Translations under genes and position numbers: made by a program
Shown: in pieces, positions 7,138-15,653 of the stretch
Layout: every line of letters begins with the position of its first letter
Numbering within the stretch: the stretch's first letter is position 1
NCBI GenBank assembly: GCA_050256015.1
Contig: JBFWIL010000004.1
Location: 1-29,810 of the forward strand
DNA from: JBFWIL01 sp050256015
GTDB taxonomy: Bacteria; Bacteroidota; Bacteroidia; Bacteroidales; Prolixibacteraceae
Reading direction: 5' to 3'
DNA length: 29,810 nucleotides
The notes under the pieces: model-generated
Database searches by the model: none
What the model saw: the letters and a program-made list of their open reading frames with translations, nothing else
What the model was told of the DNA's origin: nothing

Positions 7138-9171
7138 CTATCTGATCTCCGATCCGTTTTTCACAACACCGGCCGGTGAGACAAACTTCAGGGAGCCGTC
7201 GGCATCTTCAGCCATCAGGATCATGCCTTTCGATTCGATCCCTTTCAGTACACGCGGTTCCAGGTTGACCAGCACAGCTACCTGCTTCCCGATAATGTCT
7301 CCGGGTTTATACTGTTCGGCTATCCCGGAAACAATGGTCCGCTTATCGATGCCGGTGTCGATTTTCAGCTTCATCAGTTTTTTTGTCTTTGGAACAACTT
7401 CGGCCTCCAGGATGGTTGCAGTCCGGATGTCCATCTTCATGAAATCGTCGAAGGTACAACTTTCTTTTGCCGGGTTGGCTTGGGCTTCGGCTGTTTCATT
7501 TGCTTTTTTGGCCGTAAGCAGCTTTTGTACCTGGGCTTCGATGACCGCATCCTCTATTTTTTCAAAGAGCAGTTCGGGTTTATTGATTTGATGTCCGGCG
7601 GGCAGCAGATTGGTTTGTCCGAGAGCACTCCAGTCCTGTTTGCCGAAGTTCAGAAAGCCCCGCAGTTTTTCCATGCTGAAAGGCAGGAAAGGCTCCAGCA
7701 TGATGGTCAGGCTGGCCGTGATCTGCAGGCTGACATTCATGACCGTCTTTACCCTTTCCGGATCGGTCTTCACTACCTTCCAGGGTTCTTCGTCGGCCAG
7801 GTATTTATTGCCCAGCCTGGCCAGGTCCATGGCCAGTTTCAGGGCTTCACGGAACCGGTAACTGTCGAGGCTCTTTTCAACATCAGCCTTCAGGTTGGTT
7901 ATTTCTTTAAGCGTCTGCTGATCTACGTCGTTCAGTACTCCCGCATCCGGAACCTTTCCCCCGTAATATTTCTGCGTGAGCACCAGGGCACGGTTGACAA
8001 AGTTTCCCAGGATGGCGACCAGTTCATTGTTGTTGCGGGCCTGAAAATCTTTCCAGGTAAAATCATTGTCTTTGGTTTCAGGGGCATTGGCTGTGAGCAC
8101 GTATTTCAGCACGTCTTCCTTGCCGGGAAATTCATCGAGGTACTCATGTAACCAGACTGCCCAGTTCCGGGAGGTGGAGATTTTGTCGCCCTCCAGGTTC
8201 AGGAACTCGTTGGCCGGAACGTTGTCGGGAAGGATGTAGCTGCCTTCGGCCTTCAGCATGGCCGGGAAAATGATACAGTGGAATACAATATTATCTTTTC
8301 CGATGAAATGTATCATCCTGCACTTAGGGTCTTTCCAGTATTTCTTCCAGTCGGGTGTCAGTTCCCTGGTGGCTGAAATATACCCGATAGGGGCGTCAAA
8401 CCAGACATACAATACTTTGCCTTCCGTCCCTTCAATTGGGACGGGAACACCCCAGTCCAGGTCGCGGGTGACGGCCCGGGGCTGCAGTCCGCTGTCGAGC
8501 CAGCTTTTACACTGGCCATAAACGTTGGTCTTCCATTCCCTGTGTTCTTCCAGGATCCATTGTTTTAGCCAGCCTTCGTAATGATCCAGCGGTAAATACC
8601 AGTGTTTGGTGGGTTTCAGCACTGGAGTATTCCCGCTGATCATGGATTTTGGTTCGATCAGTTCGGTAGGACTAAGCGATGAGCCGCAACGTTCGCACTG
8701 ATCGCCATAGGCTTTTTCAAAGCCGCACTTAGGACAGGTCCCTACAATATAGCGGTCGGCCAGGAACTGGTTGTTTTCTTCGTCGTAATACTGTTCACTG
8801 GTTTTTTCGATAAATTTGCCGGCATCATACAGTTTCCGGAAAAATTCAGATGCTGTTTCATGATGGATTCTTGAACTGGTACGGGAATACACGTCAAAGG
8901 AAATCCCAAAATGATCAAAAGATTTTTTGATCATACTGTGGTATTTGTCCACAATATCCTGGGGGGAAACGCCTTCATTTTTTGCTTTCAGCGTAATAGG
9001 CACGCCGTGTTCATCTGATCCGCCGATAAAGAGCACATCTTCCTTTTTCAGTCGAAGATACCGGGCATAAATATCGGCGGGTACATAAACACCGGCCAGG
9101 TGACCGATGTGGACCGGCCCGTTGGCATAGGGCAGGGCAGAGGTGATTAAGGTTCTTTTATACTGTATCAT
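7138..9171 (-). CDS. metG: Methionyl-tRNA synthetase
   Basis: 677 residues from the ATG at 9171. The enzyme charges tRNA-Met with methionine in the cytoplasm. Visible are the HIGH motif at residues 21-24 (GPVHIGHLAGVY), the zinc knuckle CPKCGFEK ... CERCG, the KMSKS-type loop KISTSRNWAVW, and a C-terminal EMAPII/OB-fold tRNA-binding domain (DFMKMDIRTATI to the end) that serves dimerisation. The open frame extends to 9213, but the -7 element TATCTTTG at 9211-9218 would place the transcript start after that codon, and the Met at 9171 starts the conserved TLITSALPYANG block. It is divergent from the first cobalamin operon. Confidence 0.97.
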   Translation of the reverse strand: MIQYKRTLITSALPYANGPVHIGHLAGVYVPADIYARYLRLKKEDVLFIGGSDEHGVPITLKAKNEGVSPQDIVDKYHSMIKKSFDHFGISFDVYSRTSSRIHHETASEFFRKLYDAGKFIEKTSEQYYDEENNQFLADRYIVGTCPKCGFEKAYGDQCERCGSSLSPTELIEPKSMISGNTPVLKPTKHWYLPLDHYEGWLKQWILEEHREWKTNVYGQCKSWLDSGLQPRAVTRDLDWGVPVPIEGTEGKVLYVWFDAPIGYISATRELTPDWKKYWKDPKCRMIHFIGKDNIVFHCIIFPAMLKAEGSYILPDNVPANEFLNLEGDKISTSRNWAVWLHEYLDEFPGKEDVLKYVLTANAPETKDNDFTWKDFQARNNNELVAILGNFVNRALVLTQKYYGGKVPDAGVLNDVDQQTLKEITNLKADVEKSLDSYRFREALKLAMDLARLGNKYLADEEPWKVVKTDPERVKTVMNVSLQITASLTIMLEPFLPFSMEKLRGFLNFGKQDWSALGQTNLLPAGHQINKPELLFEKIEDAVIEAQVQKLLTAKKANETAEAQANPAKESCTFDDFMKMDIRTATILEAEVVPKTKKLMKLKIDTGIDKRTIVSGIAEQYKPGDIIGKQVAVLVNLEPRVLKGIESKGMILMAEDADGSLKFVSPAGVVKNGSEIR

Positions 9172-9210
9172 GCTTGAGTTATTTGCCTTTTCTTTTTCCG
9201 TCAGGGGCAA

Positions 9211-9218
9211 CAAAGATA
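9211..9218 (-). promoter_or_regulatory. metG -7 promoter element
   Basis: TATCTTTG on the minus strand, 39 bases before the ATG at 9171, matches TAnnTTTG exactly. No clear -33 TTTG is present. It lies 14 bases from the -7 element of the divergent cobalamin operon. Confidence 0.6.
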
Positions 9219-9232
9219 ACTGATTTTTTTTC

Positions 9233-9240
9233 TAATTTTG
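9233..9240 (+). promoter_or_regulatory. -7 promoter element of the first cobalamin operon
   Basis: TAATTTTG matches TAnnTTTG and directly precedes the riboswitch P1 stem at 9244. The transcript would thus begin almost exactly at the aptamer. Confidence 0.6.
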
Positions 9241-9243
9241 CAT

Positions 9244-9413
9244 TGTTTCGGTGGCTGATTATCCAGCAGATATGGCCTTAATAGGGAATCCGGTGTAAGT
9301 CCGGAGCAGTCCCCGCTGCTGTCAGCCCGTATGATTCTCCGTAACTTGCGCCACTGCCGGCTTTTGCCTGGCGGGAAGGCCCGGAGAGGGTGAGCCAGAA
9401 GACCTGCCGGAAC
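9244..9413 (+). promoter_or_regulatory. Cobalamin riboswitch controlling btuFCD
   Basis: The aptamer carries the conserved elements in order: GGGAATCCGGTG near 9284, CCCGCTGCTGTCAGCCCG near 9312, GCGCCACTG near 9348, CGGGAAGGC near 9372 and the B12 box AGCCAGAAGACCTGCC at 9393-9408. P1 can form between GTTTCGG (9244) and CCGGAAC (9407-9413). Downstream, GATCTT/AAGATC (9433-9452) and ATTGGA/TCCAAT (9453-9476) can form hairpins before the btuF start codon. There is no terminator-type T-tract, so control is probably at translation. Confidence 0.95.
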
Positions 9414-9508
9414 AAAAATTAAATAGGAACCGGATCTTCGGGGAAAAAGATCATTGGAGAGTGAATACCTTCCAATCATTTTCTCTGAGGCATAGTGCCC
9501 GTAAAAAA

Positions 9509-10402
9509 ATGAAAAAAACTGTTTATACGCTGGTAGCGGGAATGTTTCTCAGCCTGCTTTCGGTCAGATCCTTTGCCGGCTATCCGGAACGGATCATTTC
9601 TCTGGCCCCTTCCCTGACAAAAATCCTTTACTGGCTTGACGAGGAAGACAGGCTGGTAGGCTGTACCAGCTATTGTACCCTGGAGAACCCGGATGATGCA
9701 CAGATCGTGGGCTCGGCCGTACAGGTAAACCTGGAACGGGCTGTGCTGCTTTGCCCGGACCTGGTCATTGCCAGTTCGCTGATCAGCCCGGAGACCCTCC
9801 GCAGTTTTGAAAAGCTCGGCATTGAAGTGCTGCAGCTAAATTATCCCCGTTCGTTTGACGACCTCTGCCATCAGGTACTGGTGCTGGGGCGGAAACTTGG
9901 CAGGGAAGAACTGGCTGAAAAACGTGTTGCCGAAACCCGGGAACGGCTTGAACGGATCAGGGCCCTGGTTCCTGATGCAGACAGGAAACCGCGCATTTTT
10001 CTTCAGATTGGTGCCAATCCGCTGTTCACAGCCGTTCCAAACACCTTTCTGCAGGATTTTATTGATTTTGCCGGCTGCGAGAATATTGCAGCAGATCTGA
10101 AGACCGGAAGCATTACCCGGGAAACGGTGCTGGTGCGCGATCCGGATGTGATTCTTGTTTTGCTGATGGGAACTGTTAGCAGCCGGGAAAAGGGGAAGTG
10201 GGAAACCTATAAAAATCTTAAGGCCGTAAAGAACCATCGGGTATATGTGATGGATGATGAAAAGACCTGTAGTCCGACACCCTCTCTCTTTGTGGATGCT
10301 CTGGAAGAGATTACCGGACTGATTTACGGGAAACAGTTATCCGGCAACGGGAGTGCCGGAGCGGGCAATAACCTGGAAAACGCGGGAAGACAACCGGAGT
10401 AG
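9509..10402 (+). CDS. btuF: Periplasmic cobalamin-binding protein of ABC importer
   Basis: 297 residues with a cleavable signal peptide (LSLLSVRSFAG) and no lipobox. The TroA/BtuF-type fold is shown by ERIISLAPSLTKILYWL, DRLVGCTSYC, LERAVLLCPDLVIAS and DPDVILVLL. It should bind corrinoids delivered through the outer-membrane receptor and hand them to the BtuC permease. The start at 9509 was chosen because the signal peptide begins there; an in-frame codon at 9461 lies among the expression-platform hairpins of the riboswitch. btuC begins 30 bases after its stop. The Gly/Asn-rich C-terminal tail (about the last 20 residues) is not usual for the family. The substrate is assigned from the riboswitch and neighbours; a siderophore-type role is less likely. 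Confidence 0.9.
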   Translation: MKKTVYTLVAGMFLSLLSVRSFAGYPERIISLAPSLTKILYWLDEEDRLVGCTSYCTLENPDDAQIVGSAVQVNLERAVLLCPDLVIASSLISPETLRSFEKLGIEVLQLNYPRSFDDLCHQVLVLGRKLGREELAEKRVAETRERLERIRALVPDADRKPRIFLQIGANPLFTAVPNTFLQDFIDFAGCENIAADLKTGSITRETVLVRDPDVILVLLMGTVSSREKGKWETYKNLKAVKNHRVYVMDDEKTCSPTPSLFVDALEEITGLIYGKQLSGNGSAGAGNNLENAGRQPE

Positions 10403-10432
10403 ATATTCCGATAATGAAGAATACCTAAGGCA

Positions 10433-11440
10433 ATGAATAAAAAATACCTGAAATGGCTCGTGGTTCTGGTGGTCCTGATTGCCCTGTTGCTGGCTTCGGT
10501 CATGATTTCCCTCGCTGCCGGGGAAATGAAGATCAGTCTGCTGAATGCGCTGAAGCTGGTTTTCTTTCCGGCCGGAGACCAGTCGCTTGAGTACATGCTG
10601 GTCAGGCAGGTACGGCTGCCCCGCATCATTCTGGGTATTGCCGTTGGCGGAGCGCTGAGCCTGGCCGGGGTCATTTTGCAGGGAATCTACCGAAATCCGC
10701 TGGTGGAACCCTTTACGCTGGGCATATCCGGCGGGGCTTCGCTGGGAGTGGCGCTGACCATTGTTTTCGGACTGCATGGCGCCCTGGGCGGGTTTATGCT
10801 TCCCCTGTCTGGTTTCCTGGGGGCCCTGCTGATGATTTTTCTGGTTTATACCCTGGGATCGGGCCGCGGCAGAGTGAACGTAAATAACATGCTGCTTATC
10901 GGGGTGATGGTCAGCTTTGTGGCTTCCTCGGCCATGATGTTTCTGATGGCTGTCAGCAGTTCGGAAAACCTGCACGGCATAATTTTCTGGACCATGGGAT
11001 CGCTGGATGAACCCGATCAAAGGCTGGTAACTTTAAGCCTAGGAGCTACCCTGGCTGTGCTGCTGGTTTCTTATCTGTTTGTTCAGCCTCTGAATGCGCT
11101 TCGTCTGGGGGAAGAAAAGGCCTGGCATCTGGGCATTGACACCAACCTGGCCGTACGGGTGCTTTTTGTGCTGGCTTCCCTGTTGGCCGGTGTGAGCGTA
11201 TCGGTGGCCGGTGTGATCGGTTTTGTCGGGTTGATCATTCCCCATTTATTGCGGCTGGTGCTGGGTTCTGATTACCGTATTCTGTTGATCTGTTCGTTCC
11301 TGCTGGGTGGAACTTTTTTGGTGTTTTCGGATGTGGTGGCGCGAACCATCATTTCGCCCAACGAACTGCCTGTAGGGGTGATCACGGGCATTGCCGGCGG
11401 ACTGGTTTTTATTGTGATGATGCGTAAACAAAAGAAATAA
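10433..11440 (+). CDS. btuC: Cobalamin ABC transporter permease (FecCD family)
   Basis: 335 residues, highly hydrophobic, with about ten membrane segments. The family pattern is clear: VRLPRIILGIAVGGALSLAG, QGIYRNPLVEPFTLGISGGA, a central FWTMGSL and VGLIIPHLLRLVLG near the C-terminus. In this family the last motif belongs to the cytoplasmic loop region that contacts the ATPase. The gene sits between the periplasmic binding protein and the ATPase, all under one riboswitch. It is assigned to cobalamin by context; FecCD permeases also carry iron-siderophores. Confidence 0.92.
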   Translation: MNKKYLKWLVVLVVLIALLLASVMISLAAGEMKISLLNALKLVFFPAGDQSLEYMLVRQVRLPRIILGIAVGGALSLAGVILQGIYRNPLVEPFTLGISGGASLGVALTIVFGLHGALGGFMLPLSGFLGALLMIFLVYTLGSGRGRVNVNNMLLIGVMVSFVASSAMMFLMAVSSSENLHGIIFWTMGSLDEPDQRLVTLSLGATLAVLLVSYLFVQPLNALRLGEEKAWHLGIDTNLAVRVLFVLASLLAGVSVSVAGVIGFVGLIIPHLLRLVLGSDYRILLICSFLLGGTFLVFSDVVARTIISPNELPVGVITGIAGGLVFIVMMRKQKK

Positions 11441-11584
11441 AGAGATAATGACACAGGCTCCCGAATGCCGTCAAGTTAAGGGGGCAGGCTGAAGAAGCAG
11501 CGGCTTCAACCCGGACAGAGAATTGAAAACGGGTGAAGGGAAAACAAACCAGGTTCCCTGAAATGAAGAAAGAAAAAGATAAAC

Positions 11585-12382
11585 ATGGAACGGTTTTTTA
11601 ACATTACAAATTTTTCCTGCGGATATCCGTCTTTCCGGTTGTCGGGCATCAGTTTTTCACTGCCAAGGGGAAGCTTTACCGGCATTATTGGTCCCAACGG
11701 TTCCGGCAAAACCACCCTTTTCAGGGGAATCACCGGTATTCTTCCGGCCCTGGAGGGGGAAATCAGTCTGCAGGGAAAAGCGTTAAATTCCTTTTCCCTG
11801 CGCGAGCGGGCCCGGCAGATTGCCATTGTAAGCCAGACCACCGAGGCCGGCCGGATTACGGTGGAAGATTATGTGTTGATGGGAAGACTGCCCTATTACC
11901 GGAGATTTCAGTTTTTTGAATCGGGTCGCGACCAGGACCTGGTTCGCCGTTACCTGGGGTTAACGGGTGTTTACAAACACAGGGATAAGCTGATGAATGA
12001 ACTGAGCGGGGGAGAGCAACAGCGGGCTTCTATTGCCCGGGCTTTGGTTCAGGAACCCGACCTGTTGCTGCTTGATGAACCGACTGCCCATCTGGATATT
12101 ACCCACCAGGTGCGGATACTTAACCTGCTTCAGCAGCTGAACAGCGAAATGGGACTGACCGTGCTCATGGTTATTCACGACCTGAACCTGGCGGCAGAAT
12201 ACTGTGACCGGCTCATTCTTATGAACGGGGGGCAGATTGTTACCAGCGGTATACCGCAGGAGGTCGTTACCTATGAATACATTGAACAGGTGTACCAGAC
12301 TCCGGTGATTACCCGCATCAATCCTTATTCTGGCAAGCCGGTTATTTTTCTGGTTAGTGGAAGGATGCTGGGTAATTGCTGA
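11585..12382 (+). CDS. btuD: Cobalamin ABC transporter ATPase
   Basis: 265 residues. Walker A is GPNGSGKT at about 36-43, the ABC signature LSGGEQQR is at about 140, Walker B is LLLLDEPTAHLD at about 160, and the H-loop is VIHDLN at about 197. It energises corrinoid uptake through BtuC. It is separated from btuC by 144 bases without a recognised signal; these hold a GAAGC/GCTTC hairpin near 11491 and a purine-rich AAGAAAGAAAAAGAT just before the ATG. The last 30 residues extend past the ATPase core. The three genes make a complete importer. Confidence 0.92.
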   Translation: MERFFNITNFSCGYPSFRLSGISFSLPRGSFTGIIGPNGSGKTTLFRGITGILPALEGEISLQGKALNSFSLRERARQIAIVSQTTEAGRITVEDYVLMGRLPYYRRFQFFESGRDQDLVRRYLGLTGVYKHRDKLMNELSGGEQQRASIARALVQEPDLLLLDEPTAHLDITHQVRILNLLQQLNSEMGLTVLMVIHDLNLAAEYCDRLILMNGGQIVTSGIPQEVVTYEYIEQVYQTPVITRINPYSGKPVIFLVSGRMLGNC

Positions 12383-12475
12383 ATTTGTGGTTGTAAGTCT
12401 TTGTATCTCTGTTGCTTGAAATTAACCGCCTGCTTTCCTGTAAGAGTGTCAGCCTGAAAAAAAGAACGGAAATGC

Positions 12476-12503
12476 TTGCCATGAAAAAAATGTGTTATTT
12501 TTG
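12476..12503 (+). promoter_or_regulatory. Promoter of the second cobalamin operon
   Basis: TTG at 12476-12478, a 17-base spacer and TATTTTTG at 12496-12503 match the Bacteroidota -33/-7 pair. The riboswitch P1 begins at 12510, about where transcription should start. Between the btuD stop at 12382 and this element nothing else is seen. Confidence 0.6.
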
Positions 12504-12509
12504 TTCCGG

Positions 12510-12688
12510 AATTTGGTTCTCCGGATGGTTTTTATTGTCCGGGGTGAAAAGGGAATCCGGTGAGAAACCGGAGCTGTACCCGCAGCTGTAAGCCTTTATG
12601 AAAATTTTCCGAACCCTCGCCACTGTGTGTCTTTGAACGCATGGGAAGGCATCGGAAAGTAAGGTGAGCCAGAAGACCTGCCAGGATT
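12510..12688 (+). promoter_or_regulatory. Cobalamin riboswitch controlling btuB-cobUTSC
   Basis: Conserved elements run in order: GGGAATCCGGTGAGAAACC near 12551, TACCCGCAGCTGTAAGCC near 12577, CTCGCCACTG near 12616, TGGGAAGGC near 12642 and the B12 box AGCCAGAAGACCTGCC at 12667-12682. P1 pairs AATTTGG (12510) with CCAGGATT (12681). It shares the B12 box exactly with the first riboswitch but differs in the peripheral arms. About 155 bases of expression platform follow before btuB. Confidence 0.95.
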
Positions 12689-12800
12689 CTGCCGTTAATC
12701 ATAGCTTTCGGGATAAAAGCAATGAGATGAATATTATCATCCCATTTATCCGGTTGAACCGGAACTGTTCCCCGGAGAACGGTGCCGGAACACATGAAAG

Positions 12801-12834
12801 TTTATGGTCGACATTGTTAATGTTTTACCATAAA
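12801..12834 (+). promoter_or_regulatory. Hairpin just before btuB, likely part of the riboswitch expression platform
   Basis: TTTATGGT (12801-12808) pairs perfectly with ACCATAAA (12827-12834), and inside the loop ACATT pairs with AATGT (12811-12823). The hairpin ends 10 bases before the ATG. With no T-tract after it, it would act on translation rather than termination. CCGGTTgAACCGG near 12750 and GTTCC/GGAAC around 12768-12790 could be alternative partners. Confidence 0.5.
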
Positions 12835-12844
12835 AAGTTGTGTT

Positions 12845-14989
12845 ATGTCCTTCAAAAAAGCAATGGCCCTGATGCTGGGCCTGTGTGCCAGTCTGGCAGT
12901 CAGTTCTCAGGAAACTGACTCTATCCGAAGTGTCAGCGTGGAGGAAGTTACCGTCATGGCATCCCGCATGGGAAATCAGCTGAAAGATCTTCCGCAGAAG
13001 ATTGAAATGATTCCGGGAAGTTTGGCTGGCTCTCTTCCCTCTGATAATCTGGCTGAACTTCTTAAGCGGACTACGAACCTGGATATTGTCCAGTATCCCG
13101 GACTTTCCGCTACGGTGTCTATGCGGGGATTTTCCCCAAGTGCCATGAACCGGAGCTATACGCTTATTCTGATTAACGGAGTGCCTTCGGGTACCGATAA
13201 CCTCGCCACGATCAGCATGGATAATGTAGAGCGTGTGGAAGTGGTTAAGGGGCCATATTCCGTGCTTTACGGCTCGAATGCCATGGCCGGGGTCATTAAC
13301 ATTATTACCAGGCAGGATACAGGGGAAAAAGACGCTTCTGTTTCGCTGGAGTCGGGCAGTTTTGGCTACCGCCGTATGGCAGGTTCCTTTGGCGGTACGG
13401 TGGGCGAAAAAGTTTCATTCTCCCTGGGCTTTTCTCATATGGAACAACAACATGATTACCGTATCGGAAAACATAATCTGCTGGATATGAGGGAAAAGGA
13501 AAAGTTGATAGTCGATAAAAAATCGTATGGAGACAAGATGGTTAATTCGGCCTGGGAACTCAACCAACTCAGCGGCATACTGGCTTACCGGATCAATCCT
13601 CTCTGGCGGTTCAACATTCAGGGCAGTTACACTTATGCCTTTGATGTGGGAGTTCCCGGAAATTACTGGGGAACCTATGGACAGACGAAGAAAGATGTTG
13701 ACCGTCTTAACCTGTCTGCTGCGTTGGAACGCAACACGAAGCAGAACAGCCTGCGTGTGAGTCCGTTTTTTTCGAAAGAACTGGACCCGAACTATTCCGA
13801 CAATACCGATGAGGGCTTTATGAATTTCCGCAGTGACAGCCGGGATTATGGGTTTCAGCTGCAGGACGTGCAGCGCTGGGGCCCGCTGAGTTTGCTGGGG
13901 GGACTGGATTACCGCGTGGCTGATTATGAGTCGGATTGCTGGGAATCCAAGGGAACGCCTACCAACCCGTATAAGCCTGACAATGAAAACGCCAACCTGG
14001 CTTTGTTTAGCCAGTTGGCGTATACCTCGGGCATATTCAGCATGAATGCAGGTATCCGTTACGATCATTTTCATTATCAGATTGATGCAAACGAGGGGCT
14101 TGAGGCTCCCGAAGCCGATGAGAAGTACGGTACCTGGAATCCTTCGGTAGGAGCCCAGCTGGAGTTTATAAAAAATCTGAAATTTCATACCTCCTTCGGG
14201 ACTGCCTTTGCCGTGCCTGATGCTTATCAGGTAGCCGGGCAGTATTCGGTGTATGAATATTATCCGGAATGGGATTACACATGGAGCCAGGAATATGTGG
14301 GAAATCCGGAGTTGGAGCCGGAAAAGTCGCGAACGGTGGATCTGGGACTGAAGTATGCCTCTCCGGAAACCGGACTCCGACTGGATCTGACCTATTTTTA
14401 TACGCGGCATGACAATAAAATTGTGGAAACTCAGCTTGGGTCGGGCGAGTATACTTATATCAACGCGAATGAGGCAACCATGGACGGACTGGAACTGATG
14501 TCGTCATTGGATATGGGAACTTTGCTTCGGAAGTCATATAAGCTGGAATTATATGCAAATTGGACCCGGATGTTCCGCAGTGAACTGGAAGAGAAGGACA
14601 ATACGGGAAAAACGACCAGGGATATGTATTATATTCGCCGTTCCAACGGAAACTTTGGATTGTGTTACGGTCCCAGGCCTTATCTCTCCATTCGTTTGAA
14701 CGGCCGTTATATCGGATCCAGGCTGGAACAGGATTATTATAGTGATCTTCGGCCGGACCTGGCGGAAGCCGATTATTACACTGGGGGCGGATATACCGCG
14801 GACGATAAGGTACTGGAGTTACCAGATTATCTGTTGTTTGATTTTTCTGTGAATTACAATTATAACAGGCATGTGAACTTTGGCTTTACTGTATCGAATC
14901 TTTTAGATGATAATTATACGGAAAAAGACGGCTACAACATGCCTGGAAGAAGTGTGACGGGCAAGGTAACCTATAATTTTAACAGATAA
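12845..14989 (+). CDS. btuB: TonB-dependent outer-membrane cobalamin receptor
   Basis: 714 residues with a signal peptide (about 1-21). A TonB-box-like SVEEVTVMAS precedes the plug domain, which contains LLKRTTNLDIVQYPG, VSMRGFSP, LILINGVPSG and VERVEVVKGPYSVLYGSNAMAGVINIIT split over the plug. The C-terminal part is a long beta barrel rich in aromatic residues (for example YKLELYANWTRMF) and ends in VTYNFNR. The protein is a little larger than E. coli BtuB. It brings corrinoids across the outer membrane using TonB energy and is the first gene of the second riboswitch operon. The stop is six bases before cobU, which suggests co-transcription. The ligand is inferred from regulation and operon content. 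Confidence 0.93.
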   Translation: MSFKKAMALMLGLCASLAVSSQETDSIRSVSVEEVTVMASRMGNQLKDLPQKIEMIPGSLAGSLPSDNLAELLKRTTNLDIVQYPGLSATVSMRGFSPSAMNRSYTLILINGVPSGTDNLATISMDNVERVEVVKGPYSVLYGSNAMAGVINIITRQDTGEKDASVSLESGSFGYRRMAGSFGGTVGEKVSFSLGFSHMEQQHDYRIGKHNLLDMREKEKLIVDKKSYGDKMVNSAWELNQLSGILAYRINPLWRFNIQGSYTYAFDVGVPGNYWGTYGQTKKDVDRLNLSAALERNTKQNSLRVSPFFSKELDPNYSDNTDEGFMNFRSDSRDYGFQLQDVQRWGPLSLLGGLDYRVADYESDCWESKGTPTNPYKPDNENANLALFSQLAYTSGIFSMNAGIRYDHFHYQIDANEGLEAPEADEKYGTWNPSVGAQLEFIKNLKFHTSFGTAFAVPDAYQVAGQYSVYEYYPEWDYTWSQEYVGNPELEPEKSRTVDLGLKYASPETGLRLDLTYFYTRHDNKIVETQLGSGEYTYINANEATMDGLELMSSLDMGTLLRKSYKLELYANWTRMFRSELEEKDNTGKTTRDMYYIRRSNGNFGLCYGPRPYLSIRLNGRYIGSRLEQDYYSDLRPDLAEADYYTGGGYTADDKVLELPDYLLFDFSVNYNYNRHVNFGFTVSNLLDDNYTEKDGYNMPGRSVTGKVTYNFNR

Positions 14990-14995
14990 CAACCA

Positions 14996-15505
14996 ATGGC
15001 AACCGTCACTTTTATTACAGGTGGAGCCCGTTCAGGAAAGAGCAGTTTTGCTCAACAGCTGGCTGAACAGCGGTCCGGACGACCTGTTTATCTGGCCACA
15101 GCCCGGATCATGGATGCCGATTTTGCCCGGCGTGTGGAACGACACCGGGCCGACCGCGGACCCCAATGGGAAACAGTGGAGCAGGGGAAATGGCTCTCAA
15201 CGGTTGTGCCTGAAGGAAGAACCGTAGTAGTCGATTGCCTTACACTCTGGCTCACCAATTTTTTCTTTGATCTGGAGCAGGACGTCGATAAAACGCTGGA
15301 GCAGGCCCGGACGGAATGGACGGCTTTGCTGGAAAAAAAGGCTGACCTGATCGTGGTCAGTAATGAGCTTGGTATGGGTGTCCATCCGGAGAATGAGCTG
15401 GCCCGTAAATTTGCTGATGTGCAGGGGTGGATGAATCAGTATGTTGCCCGGCGGGCTGGTGAGGTTTACCTGATGGTGTCGGGAATTGCCGTGAAAATTA
15501 AATAA
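14996..15505 (+). CDS. cobU: Adenosylcobinamide kinase / adenosylcobinamide-phosphate guanylyltransferase
   Basis: 169 residues. The enzyme phosphorylates adenosylcobinamide and then joins it to GMP, giving adenosyl-GDP-cobinamide for CobS. Visible are the P-loop GGARSGKS (residues 9-16), the RVERHRADRGPQW segment with the conserved His at about residue 50 that in the family carries GMP, DCLTLWLTN, and VSNELGMGVHPEN with the conserved C-terminal SGIAVKIK. Length is normal for the family. It starts six bases after btuB. Confidence 0.95.
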   Translation: MATVTFITGGARSGKSSFAQQLAEQRSGRPVYLATARIMDADFARRVERHRADRGPQWETVEQGKWLSTVVPEGRTVVVDCLTLWLTNFFFDLEQDVDKTLEQARTEWTALLEKKADLIVVSNELGMGVHPENELARKFADVQGWMNQYVARRAGEVYLMVSGIAVKIK

Positions 15506-15506
15506 G

Positions 15507-15560
15507 ATGCCACTGTAACTGGAAACGGGAAGGCGGTCTCTGATAACCGGAGACCTGCCT
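15507..15560 (+). other. Relic of a cobalamin riboswitch (3' half only)
   Basis: In the 148-base gap between cobU and cobT, GCCACTG (15509-15515), CGGGAAGGC (15526-15534) and GAGACCTGCC (15550-15559) occur in the same order and similar spacing as in the two intact riboswitches. The 5' half (the CCCGC core) is absent; cobU coding sequence lies there. It is probably a decayed or truncated copy. A perfect palindrome CATTGATCAATG follows at 15585-15596. Confidence 0.55.
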
Positions 15561-15610
15561 GACCGTTTGTCCGGATGTTCCGTTCATTGATCAATGGATC
15601 GAAACAGAGG

Positions 15611-15653
15611 CTGATATACAAATTGCAGAAGCATTAATTGAAAAAATAAACAG
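15611..15653 (+). promoter_or_regulatory. cobT leader shared with the lipoprotein gene at 6015
   Basis: About 32 of 43 bases match 5972-6014 with no gap. AATTGAAAAAATAAAC stands two bases before each start codon plus ATTGCAG further upstream at the same distance. It points to a common initiation leader or a recombined upstream segment. Confidence 0.45.

Noticed and set aside
10337..11020. Open frame of 227 codons on the minus strand
   Set aside because: Antisense to btuC, with Gln/His/Asn-rich composition expected from the complement of a membrane protein gene.
13415..14410. Long open frame of 331 codons on the minus strand
   Set aside because: It lies wholly inside btuB on the other strand; basic, His/Arg-rich composition and no family pattern mark it as a shadow frame.
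15481..15505. GGGAATTGCCGTG at the end of cobU as the missing 5' part of the riboswitch relic
   Set aside because: It encodes the conserved cobU C-terminus (GIAVKIK) and the CCCGC core is missing, so the resemblance is likely chance.
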